Under the pieces are notes generated by a model. That model worked only from the letters and a program-made list of their open reading frames with translations, searched no databases and had not been told where the DNA came from. A stretch of DNA of 15,072 nt from Conidiobolus incongruus B7586 (Eukaryota; Entomophthoromycota; Entomophthoromycetes; Entomophthorales; Conidiobolaceae): NCBI GenBank assembly GCA_000697335.1, contig JNEM01016321.1, forward strand, positions 1 to 15,072, given 5' to 3'. Made by a program: the position numbers and the translations under genes. Below, in pieces: positions 1 to 9,400 of the stretch (positions within the stretch are counted from its first letter, which is position 1; each line of letters opens with the position of its first letter).

Positions 1-540
1 GGTAAAGGATTATATAAAGGAATCTAAGATTCATCAATTGTAAGTATTCACTATAAAAACCTTTGTTTTTGGTTATACCTTAATAAGTTTAGTTTAGCTA
101 TAGCTACTCTAGTTTTCTTTTAGGCTTCTGTTAAATTATAAGGTATCCATTTTACATTTTTATTAATTAATTTAAGTTTAAACTTAAGTAAATATAACAT
201 GCTTGTATAATTAATATTAAATTGCTTTAATAGTTCTCTAGCAGAAATAAAAAGGTATTTCTTAATATATTTTTTTACTTTATTGGTAAGTAAAAAAGTA
301 ACAGTAGAAATTAATCTTTTAGATTTTGGTAAATTTTAAATAGTGTCCCTTCTAGCTTTAAAATCACAAATCCAGCAATATATGGTAGCTTTAGATAAAG
401 CACCATCTCTATAAGCTGTTTGCAAGTTTTAGATGATTTTAGAGGGTTTATGGTTAAGTTTTAAAGATACAAAAATAAAAACCTTTTGATAATCACAATC
501 TAGTTTAAGTATAATTAAATTTAAGTGTAAATTTTAAAAC
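1..540 (-). mobile_element. Decayed Tc1/mariner-family transposase, N-terminal half, truncated by window edge
   Basis: Read on the minus strand from about 535 down to 1, one frame gives about 178 codons that look like the N-terminal half of a Tc1/mariner (IS630-superfamily) transposase. A helix-turn-helix segment (GALSKATIY followed by a Trp-Ile pair) lies near 365-405. A 'WIPYNLTEA'-type linker lies at about 125-149. The 'TIDES' motif with the first catalytic Asp (codon 33-35) is followed by 'IPLYNP' at the edge. The rest of the catalytic core would lie left of position 1. About six premature stops occur, in places where relatives have Trp or Gln (TGG to TAG or TGA, CAA to TAA), and I found no frameshift. 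No start codon or terminal repeat is visible. The copy is dead. Its motifs differ from those of the neighbouring element at 1117-2154, so it belongs to a different family in the same orientation. The family call rests on motif memory, not a search. Confidence 0.75.
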
Positions 541-1116
541 CAAAATATTTTAATAAAAAAAATAATTAAAATTGAATATATATATATATAGTTTGAAAAT
601 ATTTATTTTCCTATATATTTTATATATATATAATCTTTCAAAATGTATAATATGTTTGAAAAATCAGAAATTAAAAAATTTACCATTTTTTAATTTCCAT
701 ACTAATATTATTTCAATTAGTTATAAGTAATTAATAATGAAATAAATATAAAAGCATATTATAATAATTGTTATATATTGAATATAATATAATTAATATT
801 ATTAATTAATAACTTAAAAATATCTTTATTTTAATAAAAACACTTATTTTTAACCTTTTATTTTTAATAACAATAGTTAAAATATATATTAACCTACAAA
901 AGTAAGTTATAAAATCAAAAACACTTATATTTTTACTAATAACATAATTAATATTTAATAAAATAAACCTAAATTAAATAATTAAAATCTATTATATTTA
1001 TTAGTTATATATATCATTAAATGATAATATTTAGTTATTAATTGGTTAAAATATAAACCTTTAAATTTTACTCAAGGTGAGTTATAAATTTATAGGTTTT
1101 TAGTGATAAAAAAAAA
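541..1116. other. AT-rich spacer between the two transposon remnants
   Basis: There is no coding region here. It holds a short (TA)n run near 576-590 and two loosely similar stretches near 836-857 and 917-938, sharing an AAAACACTTAT core, which may be decayed terminal-repeat material. I could not match an inverted partner on the far side of the 1117-2154 element with confidence. Confidence 0.5.
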
Positions 1117-2154
1117 TTAAAACCTAGTATATCTATATTTAACTTTTTTAACTTCTTTAAGTTTATATGGTATAAAATTAATTAACTTCTTACACTAAGA
1201 AAAATTAATCTTATTCTATACTTCTTAAATATATTTTTAAAGTTGATTTAAATTTTTTACTAGGGGGAAAACTTTAATAACTTTTTTTAACTAATCCTAA
1301 AAGTGTTTAATTAGATTAAAGTTAAAGGATTAAAAAAACCACTTTATAACTATTATCTTATTATTTTTAAGTTATTTGGTAATAAAAGTTATAGTATAGT
1401 AAAAAATATTATCTTGCTAGAAAATAACATTAGATTTGTTTAACTTATATTATTCAATAGTTTTTTTTAATTTATTGTTTAGAATACTTTAATATATTTC
1501 AGTATTAATTCCCTTATTAACTTTATAAAGATACTTTATACCTAAAAACAACATATATCCTTAAACAATAATTAACCTACTATTATACTTTTGGGTAAAA
1601 TTAACATAATAGTTATAAAGTAGTTTTGTATTTTTTTTAAAGTATTTAGTTTTTCTATTAAATTTACTAAAGTATATTTTTGTTTTATTAAATTAAATAA
1701 CTTTACTCTAATTAGTTTTAGTTTAACATTAGTAATAACATTTAAACTTTTATTTAACTTTACAATGGGATTTTTTTAGTTGGGGGTATTTTTTCTTAAA
1801 GTATAAATAGTATCTATGTTAATGTAAAATACATATAATAATATTAGTGTTAACTAATATTCTTATATAGTTTTATAATTCCTGTTATATTTCTATAATA
1901 ATACTATACTTACCTATATTAACTAACCTATAAATATACTTCTTATCATATTTATCTATAATTTTAGTATATTTAAGTTTAAATTTAAATGTTTCTTTAT
2001 TGTTATTTTTAACAACTTTAACTATAGTAGATTAACTAACACTAGTAATTCTAACAATATCATAAGTTGATTTATTTTCTTTATAAAGTTGATTAATATA
2101 CAAGTAGATTTTTTTAAAAAGGGATTTAAGTATAATAATACTAATAAAAAAAAT
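1117..2154 (-). mobile_element. Decayed Tc1-like (DD34E) transposase, almost full length
   Basis: On the minus strand a single frame of about 345 codons runs from 2154 to its own terminal TAA at 1117-1119, the usual length of a Tc1 transposase. In order it shows: an N-terminal helix-turn-helix domain (around 2000-2125); a 'YFKKKYPQLKKSH' linker (around 1770-1800); the region of the first catalytic Asp, now Asn (codon 1687-1689); a 'GYMLFLGIKYLYKVN' strand; 'QDN' with the second Asp kept (codon 1411-1413); the third acidic position, now Lys (codon 1306-1308), with exactly 34 residues between; and a C-terminal 'YRYTRF'. About 21 premature stops occur, all explicable as transitions at Gln or Trp codons, and I found no frameshift. 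Two of the three catalytic residues are lost, so it is inactive. Paired terminal inverted repeats are not clear. Confidence 0.85.
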
Positions 2155-5034
2155 TTAGTATATCTGTAAAATATTATATTGAAATTGACAAATTATGATA
2201 TAATATGGTAAATATCTTAAAAATAAATTAATTTCCAATTTGAATATAAATATAAATATATATATCAATAATAATGAATTTTCCAATTAATTTGGTTAAT
2301 TTTACCATTAATTATAATATTTTTCAATTAAAGTGATTAAAGTATTAATTGATTTGTTATATATTAATCTATTAAATCAATTTTTATTAATATTAATTAT
2401 TCATTAAAAATTGAATAAATCAGAATTTTATATATGATTAAACTTATTCTATAGCTTTATTTTCTCAATTATGATATTAATTAAAATTGAAAATATATAT
2501 ACTCTTAAAAGTTAATTATAAGTGGTAAATTATTAAACAAAATTAAATTATAGAAATTAATTTAGCTGAACTAGATTTGTTCATTATATTATATTCGATT
2601 TGGATTTAGAATATTAGACCTTCCAAGCATTGTAATAATATTATTGAAATTTATGATATTTATAACGTTTACGCAAATACTTAAAATTGTTTAAAGTGAT
2701 CATCTATTATAACTTAATTGGATATATAATTTATCTTTAAATTGTAGCATAATGTTTTCAATCTTTACAAATATAAAAATTATATATAGAGAAGTCCAAA
2801 TTTGACATATTAAGCAAAATATATTAATTTCAGTTGGATTAAATATAATGATATATTCCTGGACAATTTAATTTTTATATTTAAATTATCCATATTATGT
2901 TAAATTTGATTCTTAAAATGATATACATTAATTATATAATAATTAAATTCAAAATATACTCCAACTAATTTTATAATATCATTTATCAAATTGAATATAA
3001 TTCAAACTTCATTATAAATACTTCACATGATATATTAATCTTAAACTCTCAATTTTATTTAAATTTGTTACAACATAATGTATTATTATGTTTAAAAGTT
3101 TACTAATAGAGCATGATTGTGTTTATATTATCATATCATTTATATTAAATATAATCATTTAAAATTTAAAACTAATAGGTTCTTAAATAACTTGTGAAAA
3201 ATAGCTAAATTTTTAATCAAGTTGAATATTTTTAAAAAAAATTATTTTAATAGCCATAAATATATGAGTAATTATTTTAAAAGTAAAATTACTATTTTTT
3301 AAATAATTAACAATAATTAATATATCTTAAGATAAAAAATAATACTTAAAAAGATTTATAAGTTGTTAATCTCAATCTTTTACATAATATTTGAAACAAT
3401 TTTAATGTTCAATGATTATGTAATAGTGTTATATATATATATATATATATCATTTGAATTATAATATTATTAATAAAAAATTAAAGTGATTATACTATAG
3501 GTTGGTAGATATATATTAATATAGAAACATAGAGAGTAATATCGCAAGTATTTAATTTGATAAATATTTTAATTTTTTTATTTAATACCTTCGAAATTCT
3601 ATTATTAGCTCTTATCATTTTATATTGTAAAAAAACGTTATCGCTCATATAATTACAAATTATCATATATTTCCAATAATATTCATGAAAATTATTAATG
3701 GCAAAAATGAATTAATTTTAAAATTGTTTTTATTAATTAAAGTTTATATTTGATATTTTATGGTGATTAATAATATGCATTTTTATACTTGTAAAATAAA
3801 AATTATGAAAATATACTGAGTTAATTCAATAAAAGACTTAAACTAGTGAATATTATTATAACTGATAAATACTGAATAATTCATTTGGGCTTTAGATTTG
3901 GCAGTTAAGAGTTAATAATAATATTTATAGGAATATAATATTGATAGAAGTAAACTAAAATGTTAAAAAATAACAGTGATTATTAAAAATCAAAATATAA
4001 AAATGAGATCTTAAGAAAAAAAAGGAGTGGAATGATGTTTATTAGTTTAATCTAATATATTTATACAATTAAATTGCCTTTAAATGGGATTCTTAATATA
4101 AAAATGCATAATTGATTAAAAGTTAATACAATCATGAAATTATGTAGGAAAGCTGAGAATTAATTGCTTAACATTAATGATCAAATCCTTTATATCTTAA
4201 TATTCTATAATATAAATCATGATTATCCGTTTCTCCCAAGAATTCAAAAAGATTAAAATATATATTTATCAAATTAGAAATTATCCTATTACTAATATCC
4301 TTCATAATAAAATAATACATTTAAAAGTATATTTCATTTTAAAAAAATGCTATTGAGTGTTATGATTTTAGTTAAATAACCTCGAAACTTAAAAAATGCT
4401 TCAATGGATATTAAAAGTTAACTATTAAATACAATCTCCAAAATTTATAAAAAAACTGTCAATTGAGTTCAAATTAGTTACTGTAGACTGATCGCTATTG
4501 ATACATATTTTTAATATATTACCAATGATTTGATAAATAATATCAACTCTAAGATCTAAAATCATCGAATCATCTTAAATTTGCTACAATATTCTCAAAA
4601 AACACTTGTTACATCATTTCAAATTTTATCATCTGCCAAAATTCTACAATAATCAAAATATTGAAAATATATAGGATTTGATCAATCAAATAATTTTAAA
4701 TTATAAACTTATATTATAATGAATATTTGTTCTAAATCATAATAATTAAACCAAAAGTAATATTGATAAATTATTTAAAATATGTAAAATTTTAAATAAA
4801 TTTGGAATAAATATTATTGAATTATTAATAATTTATTTATTATCTTAAAATACATATTAAAAATAATAATTTGTTACTAATTTAAACACAAGTTCAATCA
4901 ATTAATTAATTCTAAATATGAATTAATTTTTCCCTAATTAAGCAATCCCAAATTAGGAAATGCAAAATAAGGTGTCAAATATTTCACTTGGAATAATCAT
5001 TAGTGGGTTAAAAATTATAAAATCTAAAATATTG
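2155..5034. other. AT-rich gene desert
   Basis: All six frames are densely interrupted and no gene, tRNA or known RNA motif is visible. The left part (to about 2595) still lacks CpG and probably contains decayed transposon flank. Short A/T runs, small palindromes and one (AT)n microsatellite are the only structures seen. Confidence 0.6.
3430..3450. repeat. (AT)n microsatellite
   Basis: This is an uninterrupted alternating TA/AT tract of 21 bases, beginning after TAGTG and ending before CATTTG. It is self-complementary and likely to vary in length between individuals. It is the longest simple dinucleotide tract noticed in the window. Confidence 0.9.
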
Positions 5035-5365
5035 TTAGTCTGCTGAGAAGTGTCCTTGCAATACAGCTCAATTACATTAGATAAAATGGGGCAAATGTGA
5101 CTAAGGAGATACTTTAAAGGGTTTTACAAAAATATCTATATGTAGAGCTTGGCCCTGATCAAGATAATTCCCGAGCAAATATGTGCTCAGTAGTGATTTT
5201 ATAGTGTTATCAATTCTTACAGCAATGTGTTGAATCAGTGATTGCAGTCCTTGACTCAGTTTCATATAGCAAAAGAGTTCTGTATGGCATTTTTATGTGG
5301 GATGTATACGAAATAATGACGGATGGTTTAAGTTGAATCGCGAGTGGATATCCCAATATGCAATT
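5035..5365. other. GC-richer island, unidentified (possible RNA gene or gene remnant)
   Basis: By hand count, 5041-5340 is about 36% G+C against roughly 20% in its flanks, similar to the coding part of the transporter gene. It contains a hairpin with a GAGCA/TGCTC stem (5173-5177 with 5184-5188, six-base loop). On the minus strand, 5210-5395 is a 61-codon open frame starting with ATG. A donor-like GTAAGA lies just before its stop and a TGATCAG acceptor about 65 nt beyond, so a tiny spliced gene is conceivable. On the plus strand one frame is open apart from stops mostly of TGA/TAG type, as would also be expected of a decayed coding fragment. I recognise neither protein nor RNA family. What is firm is the composition contrast. 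Confidence 0.35.
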
Positions 5366-5401
5366 ATCTAAGAATTTAGCATGATTAAAAATCAAAATTT
5401 C

Positions 5402-5426
5402 TAATCTTTGATATAACCAAAGATTA
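5402..5426. repeat. Perfect 9-bp inverted repeat
   Basis: TAATCTTTG (5402-5410) and CAAAGATTA (5418-5426) are exact reverse complements around a 7-base loop. It lies just right of the GC-richer island and about 1 kb upstream of the transporter start. Function is unknown; it could be a terminator-like hairpin or a protein-binding palindrome. Confidence 0.6.
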
Positions 5427-6210
5427 ATATAACGATAATCTAATATAATTCTAATAGCTGGATACTTAATTGATTATTATCTAGAATTTTAAATATACTA
5501 AATATTATTATTGATCTTTGAATTCAATTAGCATTGAAAACTGTTTAGAACTTATTTTAGGATTTTTTTAATTTGATGAACTATACATTTTAGTTGGATT
5601 TTTTGTTATGGTAATATTGTAGATTACCTGATTTAATCAATGTTTCAGTATGATAATTTAACTAAAATATTTGATGTTACCTGTTCTTAATTTGAAATAA
5701 CATATAATTATAATTTGTTATTGTGATCTATGTCATATATATTAACCCAAAAATATCCAGTAGGGAATGCCTTAATGATTGAATACTTCAATTAACTTTA
5801 AGCTGATGCCTAAAATTGATCAAACTCTGTCAAGATCTGACCATTTTACATTTTCGCTTATTCATGCTATTCAATCCAAATCTAGTGAAACATTTTTAAA
5901 TTCATAAAATTTCTAAACACCTCTTGTTTCAAATATAAATGAATATGCAATCCCACCAATCGACAGAATGAAAATGAACTAAAGGTGTATAAGATTTAGG
6001 CGAGTAATTCAAAAATCCCTAATTCAGCTCCGTTTAAGAAATCCAAATAGATTGATTAGTTTTCACTCTTAATAAAAGTTTAGTGTGCGGTGATAAGTAC
6101 CAAATTGATTTGCAATGTTGTCAAAATTGATCAATTAAATGAATTTTAGAAAAACCCGAAAAAGAATAATCTAACTGATCTAATCGAAAATTTGAATATT
6201 AATGACTTTC
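5427..6210. other. Upstream intergenic region of the transporter gene
   Basis: No coding region is visible. The composition is somewhat less AT-extreme than the desert to the left, particularly from about 5820 on, which fits an upstream regulatory region. No specific activator site can be named with confidence. Confidence 0.4.
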
Positions 6211-6211
6211 C

Positions 6212-6216
6212 ATTGG
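6212..6216 (-). promoter_or_regulatory. Inverted CCAAT motif
   Basis: ATTGG on the plus strand (CCAAT on the minus strand) lies about 57 bp upstream of the TATA box, a normal distance for a HAP/NF-Y type site in fungi. The motif is only five bases long, so chance occurrence is possible. The placement is the main support. Confidence 0.35.
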
Positions 6217-6232
6217 TGGATTATGGTGTTGG

Positions 6233-6251
6233 AAATTACAGAAAATTACAG
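6233..6251 (+). repeat. Tandem 9-mer in the promoter
   Basis: AAATTACAG occurs at 6233-6241 and again at 6243-6251, so the copies start ten bases apart, about one helical turn. They end about 22 bp before the TATA box. Two identical sites on the same helix face would suit a transcription factor, but no factor is known to me for this word. Confidence 0.5.
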
Positions 6252-6272
6252 TAATTGTGAACTCGAATTCAG

Positions 6273-6280
6273 TATAAATA
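6273..6280 (+). promoter_or_regulatory. TATA box of the transporter gene
   Basis: TATAAATA followed by GAGG is a near-consensus TATA element in a local non-repetitive setting. It lies 151 bp upstream of the ATG at 6424. A transcription start 25-40 bp or more downstream would give a leader of roughly 90-125 nt. Confidence 0.6.
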
Positions 6281-6300
6281 GAGGTTGAAAACTTTGATTT

Positions 6301-6318
6301 ATGTTGTTACTGAAGTGA
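6301..6318 (+). other. Possible five-codon upstream ORF
   Basis: ATG TTG TTA CTG AAG TGA lies in the probable leader. It starts only 28 bases after the TATA box begins, so it may fall just outside the mRNA. If transcribed, it would be the only ATG before the transporter start at 6424. Confidence 0.25.
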
Positions 6319-6342
6319 TCTTGAATCTTTTGATTCAACATC
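6317..6342 (+). repeat. Leader hairpin
   Basis: GAT-C-TTGAATC (6317-6327) pairs with GATTCAA-C-ATC (6332-6342). This gives 7 bp closed by a TTTT loop, one C/C mismatch and three more pairs. It lies in the predicted 5' leader, about 80 nt before the start codon, and overlaps the end of the small upstream ORF. It could act as an RNA structure or as a palindromic DNA site. Confidence 0.5.
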
Positions 6343-6423
6343 GTATTTTCCTTCAACTTCTTTATATTGTAATTATATTTAAAAGGCTTAAAACATATTT
6401 AATTAGAATATATAAATCAAAAT

Positions 6424-9400
6424 ATGAATCTATTTTGTTCAAATTCTGAAGGATGGGTCAGTGCCCAAAAACTCGTCCTAGTTTAAAAATATTAACGCTT
6501 TTATAGGGACCAGTTTCACCATCTCGTCTCTTTGACTTCACTACTTGCTTCGAGAATGGGTAATTAAACTAGGACTTATTTCTCCAAAATCACTGTACTA
6601 ATTTTTCATTTTAGTTTACTTCTCATACCTTATGGTATACTGTTAGGCATGTCTGTACCATTCTTTATGAAGATGACAAAATCTGAGATAAAGTCTATTT
6701 TCTCCATTAGAAGCACTTTTACATATAAAAAAGTAATAGACAAATGATTCATTACGATTAGATTTTGCATACTAATTTAATGTTTTTAGATCAATTCTAT
6801 TATTTTAGTATTATTGGCTCTAATTCAATTCATTGTTAATATGTCATCTTTGTCCGGTGCTAATCCTTTCGATATTCTATCCTTCGTTACTTTGATTCAA
6901 ATTTTTACATTTGCCATTGCAGGTATATTGGGAGTTGGTCGATTGTGGAGAAGAACATTATCTCATATCTTGGTCATGTTTTATACTGCTAATATGTGTA
7001 TTCTCGTCATTCGTATCAGATCATACTCACTTTCAAATTATCATCAAACAAATACTGGAGACTTTGTCATATCAGTTCTTCTTCTCATTAGTATTGTTTC
7101 CACATTATTATTTGAACTTTTAAATAATACAATTGAAGAAGTGGAAAGGGTTGATGAGAAATTCGAAGAAGAAAAGATTCAAGCATCTCCCGAAGATCGC
7201 GCTAATTTCTACAGTATTCTCACATTCTGGTGGCTTTCACCTCTTTTGAAACAGGGTGCAAAGAAAACTTTAGGTCCCGACGATTTATGGGAGCTCCCCG
7301 AACAATATACTGTTGATCATGCTACGCAAAAACTTCAAAACGCATGGTGTATCGAGAGAAAGAATGCTGAGAAAGCTTCTCTCTTTAAAGCTGTCTTCCG
7401 CGCATTTGGTTTTAGATTCATGATGGGTGGTATCCTCAAAGTTTGCTTGGATACTTTGATGTTTGCTCAACCTCAATTGTTAAGCAGATTAATCTCGTTT
7501 TTCCAGAGTTACAGTGATTCCTATGGTGAACCCATTTATGTTGGCTTCGTGATCGCTGTTGGTATGTTCTTGGTGAGTATGCTTTATACATTTATGCTTC
7601 ATCAATATTTCCAAATTGTATCAACTACTGGTATGAATTTGAGATCAGGATTGGTTACTATGATCTATGATAAATCTCTTAGATTACATAGTTCCACGGC
7701 TGGAGATACTACTATTGGTAAAATTGTCAACCATATGAGTGTTGATGCTCAACTCATTCAGGATTGTATGATGTATCTTCATTTGACTTGGACTGGTCTT
7801 ATTCAGATCATTCTTGCATTGGTGTTTTTGTATAGAAGTCTTGGAGTAGCCATTTTTGCAGGTTTCGGTGTAATGGTATTAGCAGTTCCTGGAAATGTCA
7901 TTCTTGGTAAGAGGATGATTCAATTCCAAAAGAAATTATTAGGTCACAAAGATAACCGTATCAAGATGGTTAATGAATTGCTTGATGGTATCAAAGTAGT
8001 AAAATTGTATGCTTGGGAAAGATCTTTCCTTAAGAGAATCGCCAATGTTAGAGAAAATGAGGAGCTTAAAGCTTTTAAGGAATATGGTGCTGCTCAATCT
8101 CTCGGATCATTGCTAAGTGTTTCGTTACCAATTTTCGTCAGTTTCTTTACTTTCGTAGTCTACATTCTTATTAGTCCCGAACCATTGACTACTGACAAAA
8201 TTTTCGTATCAATGACCTTATTCAACATTCTTCAATCCCCTCTCTTTGCTTTACCAATGATTCTTGGTGCAGCTTCTCAAGCTTGGGTATCTATCAATCG
8301 TATCAGTGATTTTCTCAAAGCCAGAGAAATTGATCTTGATGCTACTGAACGCTTCCCCAAATCCAAGGACCCATCTATTCCATCAGTTCAAGTTTCTGAT
8401 GGTAGTTTCGCATGGAACTCTACTGGATCTAACTTCTCTCTTCGAAATGTCAATTTTTCAGTTTCCCAAGCTTCACTCACTGCTGTTGTCGGAAAAGTTG
8501 GATCAGGTAAATCTTCCCTTATTTCAGGTATCTTGGGTGATATGGATAAGTTATCTGGCAAGGTAACTATTTATGGAACTACCGCTTATGCTGCTCAGGA
8601 ACCCTGGATCTTGAATGCTTCTGTGAGAGATAATATTCTTTTTGGAAAACCATTCGATCCTGAGTTATACACCATGACAATTGAAGCATGTGCTTTGATA
8701 AAAGATCTTGAAATGCTTCCAAGTGGTGATACAACCGAAATTGGTGAAAAAGGTATCAATTTATCAGGTGGTCAAAAGGCACGTGTGTCACTTGCAAGAG
8801 CTGTATATGCTCAAGCTGATGTTTACCTCTTGGATGATCCCCTTTCGGCTGTTGATGCTCACGTTGGTAAACACTTGTTCGAAAAAGTTATTGGTCCTAA
8901 TGGTATCTTGAAAGATCGGGCTAGGATTTTGGTTACTCATGCAATGCATGTCTTAAAGAATGTTGATCAAGTGGTTGTTTTAAATGACGGAAAAGTCGAA
9001 GAAATTAATACTTATACTAATCTTGTCAAAAATGAAAATTCTTATCTCAACAAATTGATTGTTTCCAATGATTATTCTAACCAAGAAGAAGAAGAAGAAG
9101 AATCCACCTCAGCTTCTTCGACTGCCGGAGAAGATGAAGAATGTGTCGCTCAAAGAGCACAAACTTATGGTCAAATCTCTGTTAACTATGATGAAGAACT
9201 CAGCGCTTATAAAGCTCTTACTAAATCAAGCGGAAAAGGTTTAACCACTCTCAACAAAGAACACACTGGTGCTAAGTTACAAATTCAAGAAAAGATTATC
9301 AATGAATACAAACTCATCACTAAAGAAACTAGTCAGGAAGGTCGTGTTAAATTAAGAATCTATCTTCAATACTTTAAGGCTTGTACCTACACCGGTTGTC

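Larger units (their letters stand above)
1..2595. other. CpG-free segment covering both decayed transposons
   Basis: Reading by eye, no CG dinucleotide occurs between position 1 and the first one at 2596. From the base composition I would expect roughly 15-20 (my estimate, not a count). CG is present at low frequency in most of the spacer to the right and is common in the transporter gene. The segment contains the two transposon copies, whose premature stops are of the C-to-T/G-to-A type. The simplest inference is cytosine-directed mutation (methylation decay or a repeat-induced process) acting on the repeats and spilling into flanks. Confidence 0.6.

Noticed and set aside
660-2330. Terminal inverted repeats of the Tc1-like element (TTTACCAT near 678-685 against ATGGTAAA near 2203-2210)
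   Set aside because: Similarity beyond eight bases is patchy and the word recurs nearby (about 2305) in such AT-rich DNA, so ends cannot be fixed.
5098-5104. TGACTAA as a Yap1-type site for a YCF1-like gene
   Set aside because: It is a single 7-mer 1.3 kb upstream of the start, inside an unrelated island; a chance match is likely.
6370-6407. Possible 38-nt intron in the leader (GTAATT ... TTAATTAG)
   Set aside because: It is too short compared with the 50-57 nt introns and lacks a clear branch site.
6807-6808. Alternative acceptor AG for intron 3
   Set aside because: Splicing there puts a stop five codons into the exon, and it lies much farther from the TACTAAT branch site.
6814-6816. TTG as the start of the transporter
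   Set aside because: It codes for Leu in the middle of a transmembrane helix. Upstream exons with an ATG and conserved residues splice cleanly into the frame.
6814-9244. Smaller open frames overlapping the transporter in other frames and on the minus strand
   Set aside because: They are shadows of the long coding exon, with no independent motif.
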